Assembly: GCA_013373005.1 (NCBI GenBank)
Contig: JABXIP010000355.1
Location: forward strand, 1-6,183
Length of the DNA: 6,183 bases
Direction: 5' to 3'
Source: Cytophagia bacterium
GTDB taxonomy: Bacteria; Bacteroidota; Bacteroidia; Cytophagales; Cyclobacteriaceae
Shown here: positions 1 to 6,183 of the stretch, piece by piece
Layout: each line of letters begins with the position of its first letter
Position numbering within the stretch: the first letter of the stretch is position 1
Made by a program: the position numbers and the translations under genes
The notes under the pieces: model-generated
What the model was told of the DNA's origin: nothing
What the model saw: the letters and a program-made list of their open reading frames with translations, nothing else
The model's database searches: none

Positions 1-1374
1 GGTAAAATACCTAAGGGTGCTCTTCTAGTAGGCCCTCCTGGTACTGGTAAAACCTTATTAGCGAAAGCCGTAGCTGGTGAAGCCGCGGTTCCATTCTTCT
101 CACTTTCAGGTTCCGACTTTGTGGAAATGTTCGTAGGTGTGGGTGCTGCCAGAGTAAGAGACTTATTTAAACAAGCCAAAGAAAAAGCGCCTTGTATCGT
201 CTTCATTGATGAGATTGATGCCATTGGCCGTTCTAGAGGTAAAGGTCAGATGCCAGGCTCAAACGATGAGAGGGAGAACACATTGAACTCTCTATTGGTT
301 GAAATGGATGGTTTCGCTACTGATTCAGGAGTTATCATCTTAGCGGCCACCAACCGCCCTGATGTTCTTGATAGTGCTCTTTTGAGACCAGGTCGTTTCG
401 ACAGACAAATCAGTATTGATAAGCCGGATATTGTTGGCCGTGAAGCTATTTTCAAGGTGCATTTGAAGCCAATCAAGCTGGAGAAAGATGTCGACCCTAA
501 AAAGCTCTCTGCACAAACTCCGGGTTTTGCAGGTGCAGAAATTGCTAACGTTTGTAATGAAGCCGCTCTAATAGCAGCTAGAAAAGACAAGAAGGCGGTT
601 GACATGTCAGACTTCCAGGATGCCATCGATAGAGTAATTGGTGGGCTTGAGAAGAAGAACAAAATTATATCTCCTGAAGAGAAGAAAATTGTGGCCTATC
701 ATGAGGCTGGTCACGCTGTTGCCGGCTGGTTCCTTGAGCATGCCGACCCATTGGTTAAAGTTTCAATTGTACCAAGAGGAGTAGCAGCTCTGGGTTATGC
801 ACAATACTTACCTAAGGAGCAGTTCCTTTATCAAACGGAGCAACTTCTTGACGAAATGTGTATGACGCTAGGTGGTCGTGCGGCTGAAGAAATCATCTTC
901 AAGAAAATTTCTACAGGTGCATTGAGTGATTTGGAAAGAGTAACCAAAATGGCCTACAGCATTGTAAGCGTTTATGGTATGAACGATAAAATCGGAAACA
1001 TTTCGTTTTATGACTCAAAACAGACAGACTACAGCTTCAACAAACCATATTCAGAAGACACTGCAAAGATCATTGATCAAGAGGTGAAGAAGTTGGTAGA
1101 AGAGGCTTACCAGAGAACTAAGAAGCTTTTAACTGACAAGAAAGAGCAGTTGGAGATATTAGCCAAAGAGTTGTTAGATAAGGAAATCATTTTCCAATCA
1201 GATCTTGAAAACCTTATTGGTAAAAGACCTTTTGAAAAAGAAACCACTTATCAGGCTTACACCAATAGCAATGGCAAAGTAAAGGAGAAGACCGAGCCTG
1301 AAGCTGAGGTAAAGGAAGAAGTTATCGAAACTGAAACTCCAACTTCGGAAGACTCTGAAAAGAAAGAAGAATAA
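1..1374 (+). CDS. ftsH: ATP-dependent zinc metalloprotease FtsH, 5'-truncated by the window edge
   Basis: FtsH is a membrane-anchored AAA+ protease that unfolds and degrades membrane and short-lived cytosolic proteins. The frame is open from base 1, and 457 codons are visible. Numbered by window codon, they show Walker A GPPGTGKT (11-18), the FVGVGA pore loop (44-49), Walker B with Asp70-Glu71 in FIDEID, and the second region of homology ATNRPDVLDSALLRPGRFDR with both arginine fingers (129 and 132). The protease domain has the zinc motif HEAGH (234-238), and Asp310 in the STGALSD segment is the probable third zinc ligand. The last 30 or so residues are rich in Glu and Lys, a common FtsH tail in Bacteroidota. 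About 200 N-terminal residues, including the two membrane segments and the periplasmic domain, should lie left of the window. The GTG at 121 lies inside the AAA domain and is not the start. All catalytic residues in view are intact. A terminator follows, so it is probably the last gene of its transcript. Confidence 0.97.
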   Translation, partial: GKIPKGALLVGPPGTGKTLLAKAVAGEAAVPFFSLSGSDFVEMFVGVGAARVRDLFKQAKEKAPCIVFIDEIDAIGRSRGKGQMPGSNDERENTLNSLLVEMDGFATDSGVIILAATNRPDVLDSALLRPGRFDRQISIDKPDIVGREAIFKVHLKPIKLEKDVDPKKLSAQTPGFAGAEIANVCNEAALIAARKDKKAVDMSDFQDAIDRVIGGLEKKNKIISPEEKKIVAYHEAGHAVAGWFLEHADPLVKVSIVPRGVAALGYAQYLPKEQFLYQTEQLLDEMCMTLGGRAAEEIIFKKISTGALSDLERVTKMAYSIVSVYGMNDKIGNISFYDSKQTDYSFNKPYSEDTAKIIDQEVKKLVEEAYQRTKKLLTDKKEQLEILAKELLDKEIIFQSDLENLIGKRPFEKETTYQAYTNSNGKVKEKTEPEAEVKEEVIETETPTSEDSEKKEE

Positions 1375-1394
1375 TTGAAATTCAATTCAATAAT

Positions 1395-1425
1395 AAAAAT
1401 CAGGTTTTACGACCTGATTTTTTTT
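1395..1425 (+). terminator. Intrinsic terminator after ftsH
   Basis: A perfect 11-bp inverted repeat (arms 1395-1405 and 1412-1422) encloses a 6-base loop, TTTACG. The core is ATCAGGT/ACCTGAT, and the A-run of the left arm pairs with the start of the T-run that continues to 1425, with another four T's at 1427-1430. It starts 21 bases after the ftsH stop and fits a Rho-independent terminator for + strand transcription. The A-run on the left arm would also give a U-tract on the - strand, but no - strand gene lies nearby. Confidence 0.9.
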
Positions 1426-1465
1426 GTTTTAGGCATTGGCTATCTTTCAACATTCATTTAGAAGC

Positions 1466-2227
1466 ATGAAGCTTAACCCAGGAGCGACAAAAAAAATTTA
1501 TTTCGCATCAGACTTCCATTTAGGAATTCCATCTCCCGAAAAGAGCAGAGAGAGAGAGCTTAAAATTATCCGTTGGCTCGATGAGTGTAAAAAAGATGCT
1601 CATGCCATATTCCTTGTTGGAGATCTTTTTGACTTCTGGTTTGAGTATAAAACCACCATACCAAAGGGTTTTTCAAGATTTCAGGGCAAACTGGCTGAGA
1701 TAGCTGACGCGGGAATAGAACTGCATGTTTTTACCGGCAATCATGATCTATGGATGTTCGGTTACTTCGAGCAAGAGTTCAATGCTAAGGTCTATACAGA
1801 CTCCGTAGAACTAGACATTAACGGAACTTCTGTTTTGGTAGGTCATGGAGATGGACTTGGCCCTGGGGATAAGGGCTATAAGTTTCTCAAGAAAGTCTTT
1901 ACCAACAACTTCTTTCAGTGGTGCTTTCATTGGTTACACCCCAATGTGGGTATTGGTTTAGCCAATTTCTGGTCAGGTAGAAGCCGGGCTCAGGCGAATA
2001 ATACTGAACAAAGATTTCTAGGCGAAGAGGAATGGCTGTGGGCTTACTGCAAAGAACAGGAAAAGGAAAAGCACCGAGACTATTACATATTCGGACATAG
2101 GCATCTCCCTTTGGATTTGGAGGTTGGAGACAAGAGTAAATACATCAACCTTGGAGAATGGTTGAGCTCATACACTTACGCTGTTTATGCTGAAGGCCAA
2201 ATTGAACTTAAGACCTTTGAAGGTTAA
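1466..2227 (+). CDS. lpxH: LpxH-like UDP-2,3-diacylglucosamine diphosphatase (calcineurin-like metallophosphoesterase)
   Basis: The likely role is hydrolysis of UDP-2,3-diacylglucosamine to lipid X and UMP, an early step of lipid A synthesis at the inner membrane face. The 253-residue protein has the full metallophosphoesterase motif series: Asp16-x-His18 (SDFHLG), Asp53 (GDLFDFW), Asn92-His93-Asp94 (GNHD), His127 (GHGDG) and His211/His213 (GHRH). These are the expected ligands for a two-metal centre. GDLFDFW and HGDG resemble LpxH more than generic phosphodiesterases. A mid-region rich in Trp, Phe and His (about 145-175) may form the lipid-binding cap. The ATG at 1466 was chosen because it places the first strand shortly before DxH; an in-frame TTG at 1436 would add ten unneeded residues and lies just after the terminator. 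No Shine-Dalgarno is seen. The E. coli enzyme has GNRD where this has GNHD, so the exact substrate is less sure than the family. The next gene overlaps its 3' end. Confidence 0.82.
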   Translation: MKLNPGATKKIYFASDFHLGIPSPEKSRERELKIIRWLDECKKDAHAIFLVGDLFDFWFEYKTTIPKGFSRFQGKLAEIADAGIELHVFTGNHDLWMFGYFEQEFNAKVYTDSVELDINGTSVLVGHGDGLGPGDKGYKFLKKVFTNNFFQWCFHWLHPNVGIGLANFWSGRSRAQANNTEQRFLGEEEWLWAYCKEQEKEKHRDYYIFGHRHLPLDLEVGDKSKYINLGEWLSSYTYAVYAEGQIELKTFEG

Positions 2228-3017
2228 GCTGATCATAGCGGCACTTTTTACCTGTTCCCTCCTTTCGAGTCAGGACACAAAGCTCATTAGAAGTTTCGAC
2301 CTTCCTTTTGAACCAGTTTCAGCATCAATTGACCGCCAAGGATATCTTTATTTCGCATCGATTGATGGGGTAATTGAAAAATATAGTATCGAGGGAGAAC
2401 TTCAGTATCACTTTTCGCCACAAAAGAAAGCCACTCCGAGTTTAATAGAAGCTTGGCAGGGACTTAGGGTATTCGTCTATTATCAGGGCTTTCAGGAATA
2501 CTTGTTTCTTAACAGATTTCTGACAGATTCAGAAAGATATAACCTTGACAGGTTTGATATTTCTCAGTTCAATGGCTTAGTTACGCTTTCTGCAGACAAT
2601 AACCTATGGCTGATTAACTCCAACAACCTCATCTTATCCAAGATAGACCTGAATAGTGGTGAAACACTTCTTGAAAATTACCTAACGCTAAGTCTCGACA
2701 GTAAGCAAATCAAACCAGCCTTTATCAAAGAGTATCAGAATCTACTTTTCATAAGTGATGAAAATCAGGGCATTTTGGTATTTGATAATTTGGGAAACTA
2801 TGTTGAAACGCTGAGAGCACCCAATAACGGCTTCTTCAGCTTCAGTAAAAACCAGATGATCACTATTAGGGATAACAAAATCTTCCTTACCGATATTTAT
2901 TCCAAAACAACAAGAGAGATCGGCACTGCCAATCTCTCCTATCAAATTGTGTTTATGGAAAACAATCAGATTATTGCCCTTTCGGGAAAGACCGTTCAGG
3001 TCTTAGATATTAATTAG
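2187..3017 (+). CDS. Exported protein of unknown function, beta-propeller-like
   Basis: I do not recognise this family. From the ATG at 2187 the protein has 276 residues. Residues 12-28 (KVKLIIAALFTCSLLSS) read as a signal peptide, with cleavage probably near Ser28-Gln29, so it is likely periplasmic or envelope-located. Cys23 is not in a good lipobox. The mature part is a series of short beta-strand units with loops such as DRQGYLYFASIDG, ADNNLWLINSNN, DENQGILVFDNLGN and RDNKIFLTD, spaced roughly 35-60 residues. This fits a small YncE/NHL-like propeller of five or six blades; that fold is inference. No catalytic motif is visible. ATG 2187 overlaps lpxH by 41 bases. An in-frame TTG at 2217 would overlap by only 11 and give a more typical signal peptide beginning MKVKLII, so the true start is uncertain. 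Either way translation is probably coupled to lpxH. The 3' end overlaps the convergent TolC-family gene by 8 bases. Confidence 0.8.
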   Translation: MLKAKLNLRPLKVKLIIAALFTCSLLSSQDTKLIRSFDLPFEPVSASIDRQGYLYFASIDGVIEKYSIEGELQYHFSPQKKATPSLIEAWQGLRVFVYYQGFQEYLFLNRFLTDSERYNLDRFDISQFNGLVTLSADNNLWLINSNNLILSKIDLNSGETLLENYLTLSLDSKQIKPAFIKEYQNLLFISDENQGILVFDNLGNYVETLRAPNNGFFSFSKNQMITIRDNKIFLTDIYSKTTREIGTANLSYQIVFMENNQIIALSGKTVQVLDIN

Positions 3018-4356
3018 TAGAAGGTTCCATTAACTCCCCCTTGTAAATATCTAAAATAAACTGTCTCAATAGAATCAAGTACTTAGAGCGAATAAGCTCC
3101 AAATCACCTCTATTTTTATTCACTAAACTTGTCAAATACGTCACGAAATCAATTGTTCCGTTTTCATATCTAGTTTGTGAAAACTGGAATGACTGATCAA
3201 GATTAACCTTACTTTGTTTTGCAGCTACAAATGTCGTTTTGGCATTTACTAAATTCAAATAGGCTTGTTGAACTTGATTTGTCAGATCATTTTTTGCTTG
3301 TTCTAAAGCCAACTGCGAATTAAGAACCTGAATTTTAGAAGTCTGAAGATTTGTCCTGTTTCTGAAATTATTAAAGAGAGGAATAGTCATATTTAGACTT
3401 GCACTCTTGGCCGCATTTGTTTCAAACTGAGTTGACAAATCCAAAACAGAACCATCATTCGGATTCCTTAAGTTTGATGACCAAGTTGTTCCATATCCAG
3501 CATTCATTGAAATACTTGGCATCCAATTAAATTTTTCGATCTTCATCGCTTTTTCAGATGCCTCTAAACTCAATTCTGCTGATCTTACAGAAGGTGAAAC
3601 CTCAAGTGACTTAGTATAAACTTCACCATATGCCTCGATCTCCTCTTCCAATTCAGCATCATTAACGGTAATTCCTTCGAAAGAATACTCTTCTGTAGGA
3701 TCTAGAAGCAACAATTGAAGAAGGGTGAGTTTTGCTGTCTCTAGATTGTTACTCAAATTAACTATTGTCAATTGTTGTTGAGCTATTTGAGATCTAAAAT
3801 TGTAAACCTGTTCCATATTGCCAACTCCGGCACTTTCCCTTTTTGCCTCTCTATCTAATTGGCCATTTAACAACTCCAGAGTTTCTTGCTGCATTTTTAA
3901 ATTCTCCTTTGTTGTAATTACCTGAAGAAAAGCAGCTACTATTGATGTTTGGGTGGATAAGATTGAACCTTTAACTGCCTCTTCAGCAGCTTCGGAATTT
4001 GCTTTGGCTCGCTGCATTCCATAAATATTTGAAAAGCCATCAAATATGGTTAATCCCGCACCAACTGAGCCTCCACCTCCTAGAGTTGTTGTATTTACCA
4101 AGCTACCCGAGGTTTGGTCAAATGCCAACCCTTCAAACCAATTGTGTCTAGCGCTGGCACTCAGTGAAGGCAAAAAATTAAACTTGCTTTGAGTATATTG
4201 AGCTTTCGCTATCTCTGCTTGATTCTTAGCCCTTTTAATACTCAAATTGCTTTGAAGTGCTATATCAATACACTCTTCTAATGTCAACACTCTTTGTGCC
4301 CACATAGGAGAGGCAGTTAAGAGCATCAGAAGAGCAAATGTGAATAATCGTTTCAT
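3010..4356 (-). CDS. TolC-family outer membrane efflux protein
   Basis: This is the outer membrane channel of a tripartite exporter, forming a trimeric barrel and periplasmic tunnel that docks on the adaptor encoded upstream. The 448-residue length is normal. Residues 1-20 are a signal peptide (MKRLFTFALLMLLTASPMWA) with cleavage before Gln21. The start of the mature protein, LTLEECIDIALQSN, is the classic opening of outer membrane efflux proteins. The family's internal duplication is visible: FLPSLSASARHNW near residue 62 and MPSISMNAGYGTTW near 279 are equivalent, each followed by a strand ending in a hydrophobic FDGF or LFNNF turn. Long Gln/Ala/Asn-rich helices between them form the tunnel. 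ATG 4356 was chosen because it begins the signal peptide; an in-frame GTG at 4428 would add 24 polar residues and run through two hairpins. It is the last gene of the exporter set, 110 bases after the ATPase gene. The substrate cannot be told from sequence. Confidence 0.93.
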   Translation of the reverse strand: MKRLFTFALLMLLTASPMWAQRVLTLEECIDIALQSNLSIKRAKNQAEIAKAQYTQSKFNFLPSLSASARHNWFEGLAFDQTSGSLVNTTTLGGGGSVGAGLTIFDGFSNIYGMQRAKANSEAAEEAVKGSILSTQTSIVAAFLQVITTKENLKMQQETLELLNGQLDREAKRESAGVGNMEQVYNFRSQIAQQQLTIVNLSNNLETAKLTLLQLLLLDPTEEYSFEGITVNDAELEEEIEAYGEVYTKSLEVSPSVRSAELSLEASEKAMKIEKFNWMPSISMNAGYGTTWSSNLRNPNDGSVLDLSTQFETNAAKSASLNMTIPLFNNFRNRTNLQTSKIQVLNSQLALEQAKNDLTNQVQQAYLNLVNAKTTFVAAKQSKVNLDQSFQFSQTRYENGTIDFVTYLTSLVNKNRGDLELIRSKYLILLRQFILDIYKGELMEPSTN

Positions 4357-4391
4357 AATAATGTTTTCTATCCGTTGGGCAATATTTTTCT

Positions 4392-4414
4392 GGAAGAGCT
4401 GTCCCAAGCTCTCC
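4392..4414 (-). repeat. Stem-loop 2 in the ATPase-TolC gap
   Basis: AGAGCT (4395-4400) pairs with AGCTCT (4407-4412) around the loop GTCCCA, and GG/CC (4392-4393 with 4413-4414) extends the stem past one bulged A at 4394. It lies only 8 bases from stem-loop 1 and about 36 bases upstream of the TolC-family start codon. No U-run follows directly on the - strand. With stem-loop 1 it makes a structured leader for the TolC-family gene within the polycistronic transcript. Confidence 0.6.
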
Positions 4415-4422
4415 TTTATAGC

Positions 4423-4447
4423 GTCCACCTGCCTTTGGCAAGTGGAC
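4423..4447 (-). repeat. Stem-loop 1 in the ATPase-TolC gap
   Basis: Inverted repeat GTCCAC (4423-4428) / GTGGAC (4442-4447), then one C/A mismatch, then TGCC (4430-4433) / GGCA (4437-4440) around a 3-base loop: ten pairs, G+C rich in an A+T-rich gap. On the - strand transcript it lies about 20 bases after the ATPase stop. No U-run follows on that strand, so it is not a standard terminator. It could be a transcript-stabilising or processing element, or one end of a dispersed repeat. Confidence 0.7.
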
Positions 4448-4466
4448 TAGTATCATTTAAAAATGC

Positions 4467-5180
4467 TTAAACTAAAGAGTTCTCTTTAGAATTGATGTTC
4501 TCAGATACAACCTGACCATCAAACAAGTTCACTACTCTGTGAGCGTACTCAGCATCTGTGGCAGAGTGAGTTACCATGATAACGGTAGTTCCGTTAGCAT
4601 TCAAATCGCTCAAAAGAGTCATTACTTCCTGACCATTAGTTGAATCCAAGTTACCAGTAGGCTCATCCGCAAGAATAAGGTTTGGCTTAGCAACTACTGC
4701 TCTGGCAACCGCAACCCTCTGCTGCTGACCACCTGAAAGTTGTTGAGGGAAGTGATCTTTTCTGTGCATAATTTGCATATGCTCTAGTACTTCCTCTACT
4801 CTCTGCTTTCTTTCTGCAGCAGGGTACTTTAAGTAGATCAAAGGCAGTTCAACATTTTCATAAACTGTTAGTTCGTCAATGAGGTTAAAGCTCTGGAATA
4901 CGAAACCAATGTTTCTCTTTCTAAGCTCTGCTCTTTGTCTTTCAGAATATTTTGAGACCTCTTCATCGTAGAAATAGAACTCTCCTTCAGAAGGATTGTC
5001 CAGTAGACCAATAATGTTTAGTAGGGTAGACTTTCCGCAACCGGAAGGTCCCATGATTGCAACAAACTCACCTTCAGCGATCTGAAGATTCACGTTATTC
5101 AACGCAGTTGTTTCAATTTCATCAGTGTAATAGAACTTCTTCAGCCCCTTTGTGGTGATGATACTTTTGTTGTTTCCCAT
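4467..5180 (-). CDS. ABC transporter ATP-binding protein, LolD/MacB type
   Basis: This cytoplasmic ATPase subunit would drive a MacB/FtsX-like permease in an envelope exporter or extractor. The 237 residues hold a complete nucleotide-binding domain: Walker A GPSGCGKST (44-52), Q-loop Gln96 (FVFQSFNLIDELTVYENV, a wording typical of the LolD/MacB class), signature LSGGQ (148-152) followed by QQRVAVARA, Walker B LILADE (168-173) with catalytic Glu173, D-loop around Asn177-Leu178-Asp179, and switch His205 (VTHS). All key residues are present, so it should be active. No permease domain is fused, unlike E. coli MacB, so the permease must be a separate gene; none is visible here. The ATG at 5180 gives the usual short lead before the first strand. 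The gene starts 33 bases after the adaptor stop, in the same direction, and is followed after 110 bases by the TolC-family gene, which supports one operon. No Shine-Dalgarno is seen. Confidence 0.95.
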   Translation of the reverse strand: MGNNKSIITTKGLKKFYYTDEIETTALNNVNLQIAEGEFVAIMGPSGCGKSTLLNIIGLLDNPSEGEFYFYDEEVSKYSERQRAELRKRNIGFVFQSFNLIDELTVYENVELPLIYLKYPAAERKQRVEEVLEHMQIMHRKDHFPQQLSGGQQQRVAVARAVVAKPNLILADEPTGNLDSTNGQEVMTLLSDLNANGTTVIMVTHSATDAEYAHRVVNLFDGQVVSENINSKENSLV

Positions 5181-5213
5181 AATTGTAAAAGTTAATTAGC
5201 TGTTTGAATTAAT

Positions 5214-6183
5214 TTATTTCTTTATGACAAGTTTATCCTTGTCTTCATAACCATCGTAGGATGAAAATATCACTTTTTCTCCAGGTTGTAAACCTTCAAG
5301 CACTTCATAGTGTCTTGGAGTCTGGTTTCCAATACGGATATTTCTTCTTGTGGCTTCAGTTTCGTCTTCATTCAATACGAAGATCCAGTTACCGCCAGTT
5401 GTCTGGAAGAAGCTACCTCTAGGTATCTGAATAGCGTTCTTCTCTTCGCTCAATTGTAGTCTTATTGAAATTGTCTGACCCCTTCTAACTCCTTCTGGAA
5501 TTTCACCAATCATCTCCACTACAAACGTTCCGTTATTAATTTCCGGGAATTTCTTTCTAATCTCTAGTCTGTATTCCTGACCGGCAAAGTCATAAGTACC
5601 TACCAGGCCTTCGTATACTCGAGGAAGATAATGCTGATCTACATTAGCAGAGATTTTAAAACCATCAAGATCATCAATCTGAGCAATTGTAGTTCCTTGA
5701 CCAATAGATTGACCAATCTCTGCATTTACTGTAGAAAGTAAACCATCGATTGGAGCGGTCACATACAGATCGTTCAATTGTCTTTTAACGAATTCCAAAC
5801 TTTCCTGAGAGGTAACAAGTCTTTCTTCATTCTGAGTTACCTGTGTTACTGAGTTAATGGAGTCAAACTCCATCTGCATTAGGGTATTTTCCCGGCTAGC
5901 CAATAGTCTATTGTACTGTCTCTTTGCATTCAGATATTCTTGCTCTGTAGCAACTTTATCGTTATAGAGCTTCTCTGTTCTCATTAACAAATCCTTAGCC
6001 GCATCAATATCAAAATCCAAGGTGATTACGCTGGCTTTTGACCTGAACAAGGACTGCTTCAGGTTATTATTGGCTACCTCAATCTCATTTCTAAGTCTAT
6101 TGGTATTGGTCTGCTGTTGAATATAATTCATTTCCAAATTACTATTCTCTAGCTTAAGGATAGTATCACCCTTTTCAACTCTA
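5214..6183 (-). CDS. Periplasmic adaptor (HlyD/MacA-type membrane fusion protein), 5' end beyond the window
   Basis: The adaptor bridges the inner membrane permease and the TolC-type channel. The frame is open to the right edge, and 322 residues are visible. Reading the codons before the TTG at 6137 gives RVEKGDTILKLENSNL, the first half of a lipoyl-like domain, so that TTG is internal and the gene starts outside the window. In order there follow a long coiled-coil hairpin (visible residues about 20-135, heptad-like Leu/Asn/Gln/Glu/Arg), the second lipoyl half with the hallmark VTAPIDG (141-147) and GQSIGQGTTIAQI, a beta-barrel (about 172-245) and a membrane-proximal domain ending at the stop, including IPRGSFF and LQPGEKVI. 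The membrane anchor or signal peptide and the first strands are missing. Being first of the three genes in transcription order, it probably follows a permease gene or the operon promoter to the right. The exported substrate is not predictable. Confidence 0.93.
   Translation of the reverse strand, partial: RVEKGDTILKLENSNLEMNYIQQQTNTNRLRNEIEVANNNLKQSLFRSKASVITLDFDIDAAKDLLMRTEKLYNDKVATEQEYLNAKRQYNRLLASRENTLMQMEFDSINSVTQVTQNEERLVTSQESLEFVKRQLNDLYVTAPIDGLLSTVNAEIGQSIGQGTTIAQIDDLDGFKISANVDQHYLPRVYEGLVGTYDFAGQEYRLEIRKKFPEINNGTFVVEMIGEIPEGVRRGQTISIRLQLSEEKNAIQIPRGSFFQTTGGNWIFVLNEDETEATRRNIRIGNQTPRHYEVLEGLQPGEKVIFSSYDGYEDKDKLVIKK

Noticed and set aside
246..662. Open frame on the - strand inside ftsH
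   Set aside because: It lies wholly opposite conserved AAA domain codons of ftsH, and its translation is low in complexity and unlike any family. It is a shadow of the real gene.
1423..1448. Possible Bacteroidota-type promoter for lpxH (TTTG at 1423-1426, TATCTTTC at 1441-1448)
   Set aside because: The -7-like element differs from TAnnTTTG at its last base, and the 14-base spacing is shorter than the usual 17-23. A promoter is needed somewhere after the terminator, but this match is too weak to call.
1497..2359. Thirteen-base exact repeat TTTATTTCGCATC at 1497-1509 and 2347-2359
   Set aside because: Both copies encode a Tyr-Phe-Ala-Ser strand in the same frame of neighbouring genes. There is no other shared sequence around them, so coincidence is likely.
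4357..4428. Upstream GTG extension of the TolC-family gene
   Set aside because: It would add 24 polar residues before a clear signal peptide and would be encoded by the hairpin region. ATG 4356 fits far better.
4265..4456. Short - strand open frame overlapping the TolC-family start
   Set aside because: It runs out of frame through both hairpins and the signal peptide region. It has no recognisable domain or start signal.
5192..5212. Inverted repeat TTAATT/AATTAA between the adaptor and ATPase genes
   Set aside because: It has only six A-T pairs with a 9-base loop, expected by chance in A+T-rich spacer.

Overview
The window looks like an ordinary chromosomal segment of a Bacteroidota bacterium, most likely a marine or environmental member of the Cytophagales (lineage inferred from protein style, not tested). 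Supporting signs are moderate A+T content, start codons without clear Shine-Dalgarno sequences, an FtsH with a long Glu/Lys-rich tail, an LpxH-type phosphoesterase of Bacteroidota style, and an envelope exporter split into separate adaptor, ATPase and outer-membrane genes.

Left part, + strand (1-3017): the 3' two thirds of ftsH, beginning at the Walker A region, ends at 1374 and is followed by a good intrinsic terminator (1395-1425). Next comes an LpxH-like metallophosphoesterase (1466-2227), probably acting in lipid A synthesis. It overlaps an unrecognised exported protein (2187-3017) that appears to be built of short beta-strand repeats like a small beta-propeller. The overlap suggests these two genes are translated together.

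Right part, - strand (3010-6183), read from right to left: a membrane fusion protein cut by the window edge, a LolD/MacB-type ABC ATPase, and a TolC-family outer membrane channel. Together they make up most of a tripartite exporter. The membrane permease is not in the window and is probably encoded beyond the right edge. A 110-base gap between the ATPase and TolC genes holds two clear stem-loops.

The two groups converge tail to tail with an 8-base overlap of coding ends (3010-3017). There is no room for a normal intergenic terminator. I see no RNA genes, mobile elements, CRISPR arrays or prophage genes, and no strong evidence of a new system. The points most worth checking are the paired hairpins before the TolC gene, the unrecognised protein coupled to lpxH, and the His in place of Arg in the LpxH GNxD motif.
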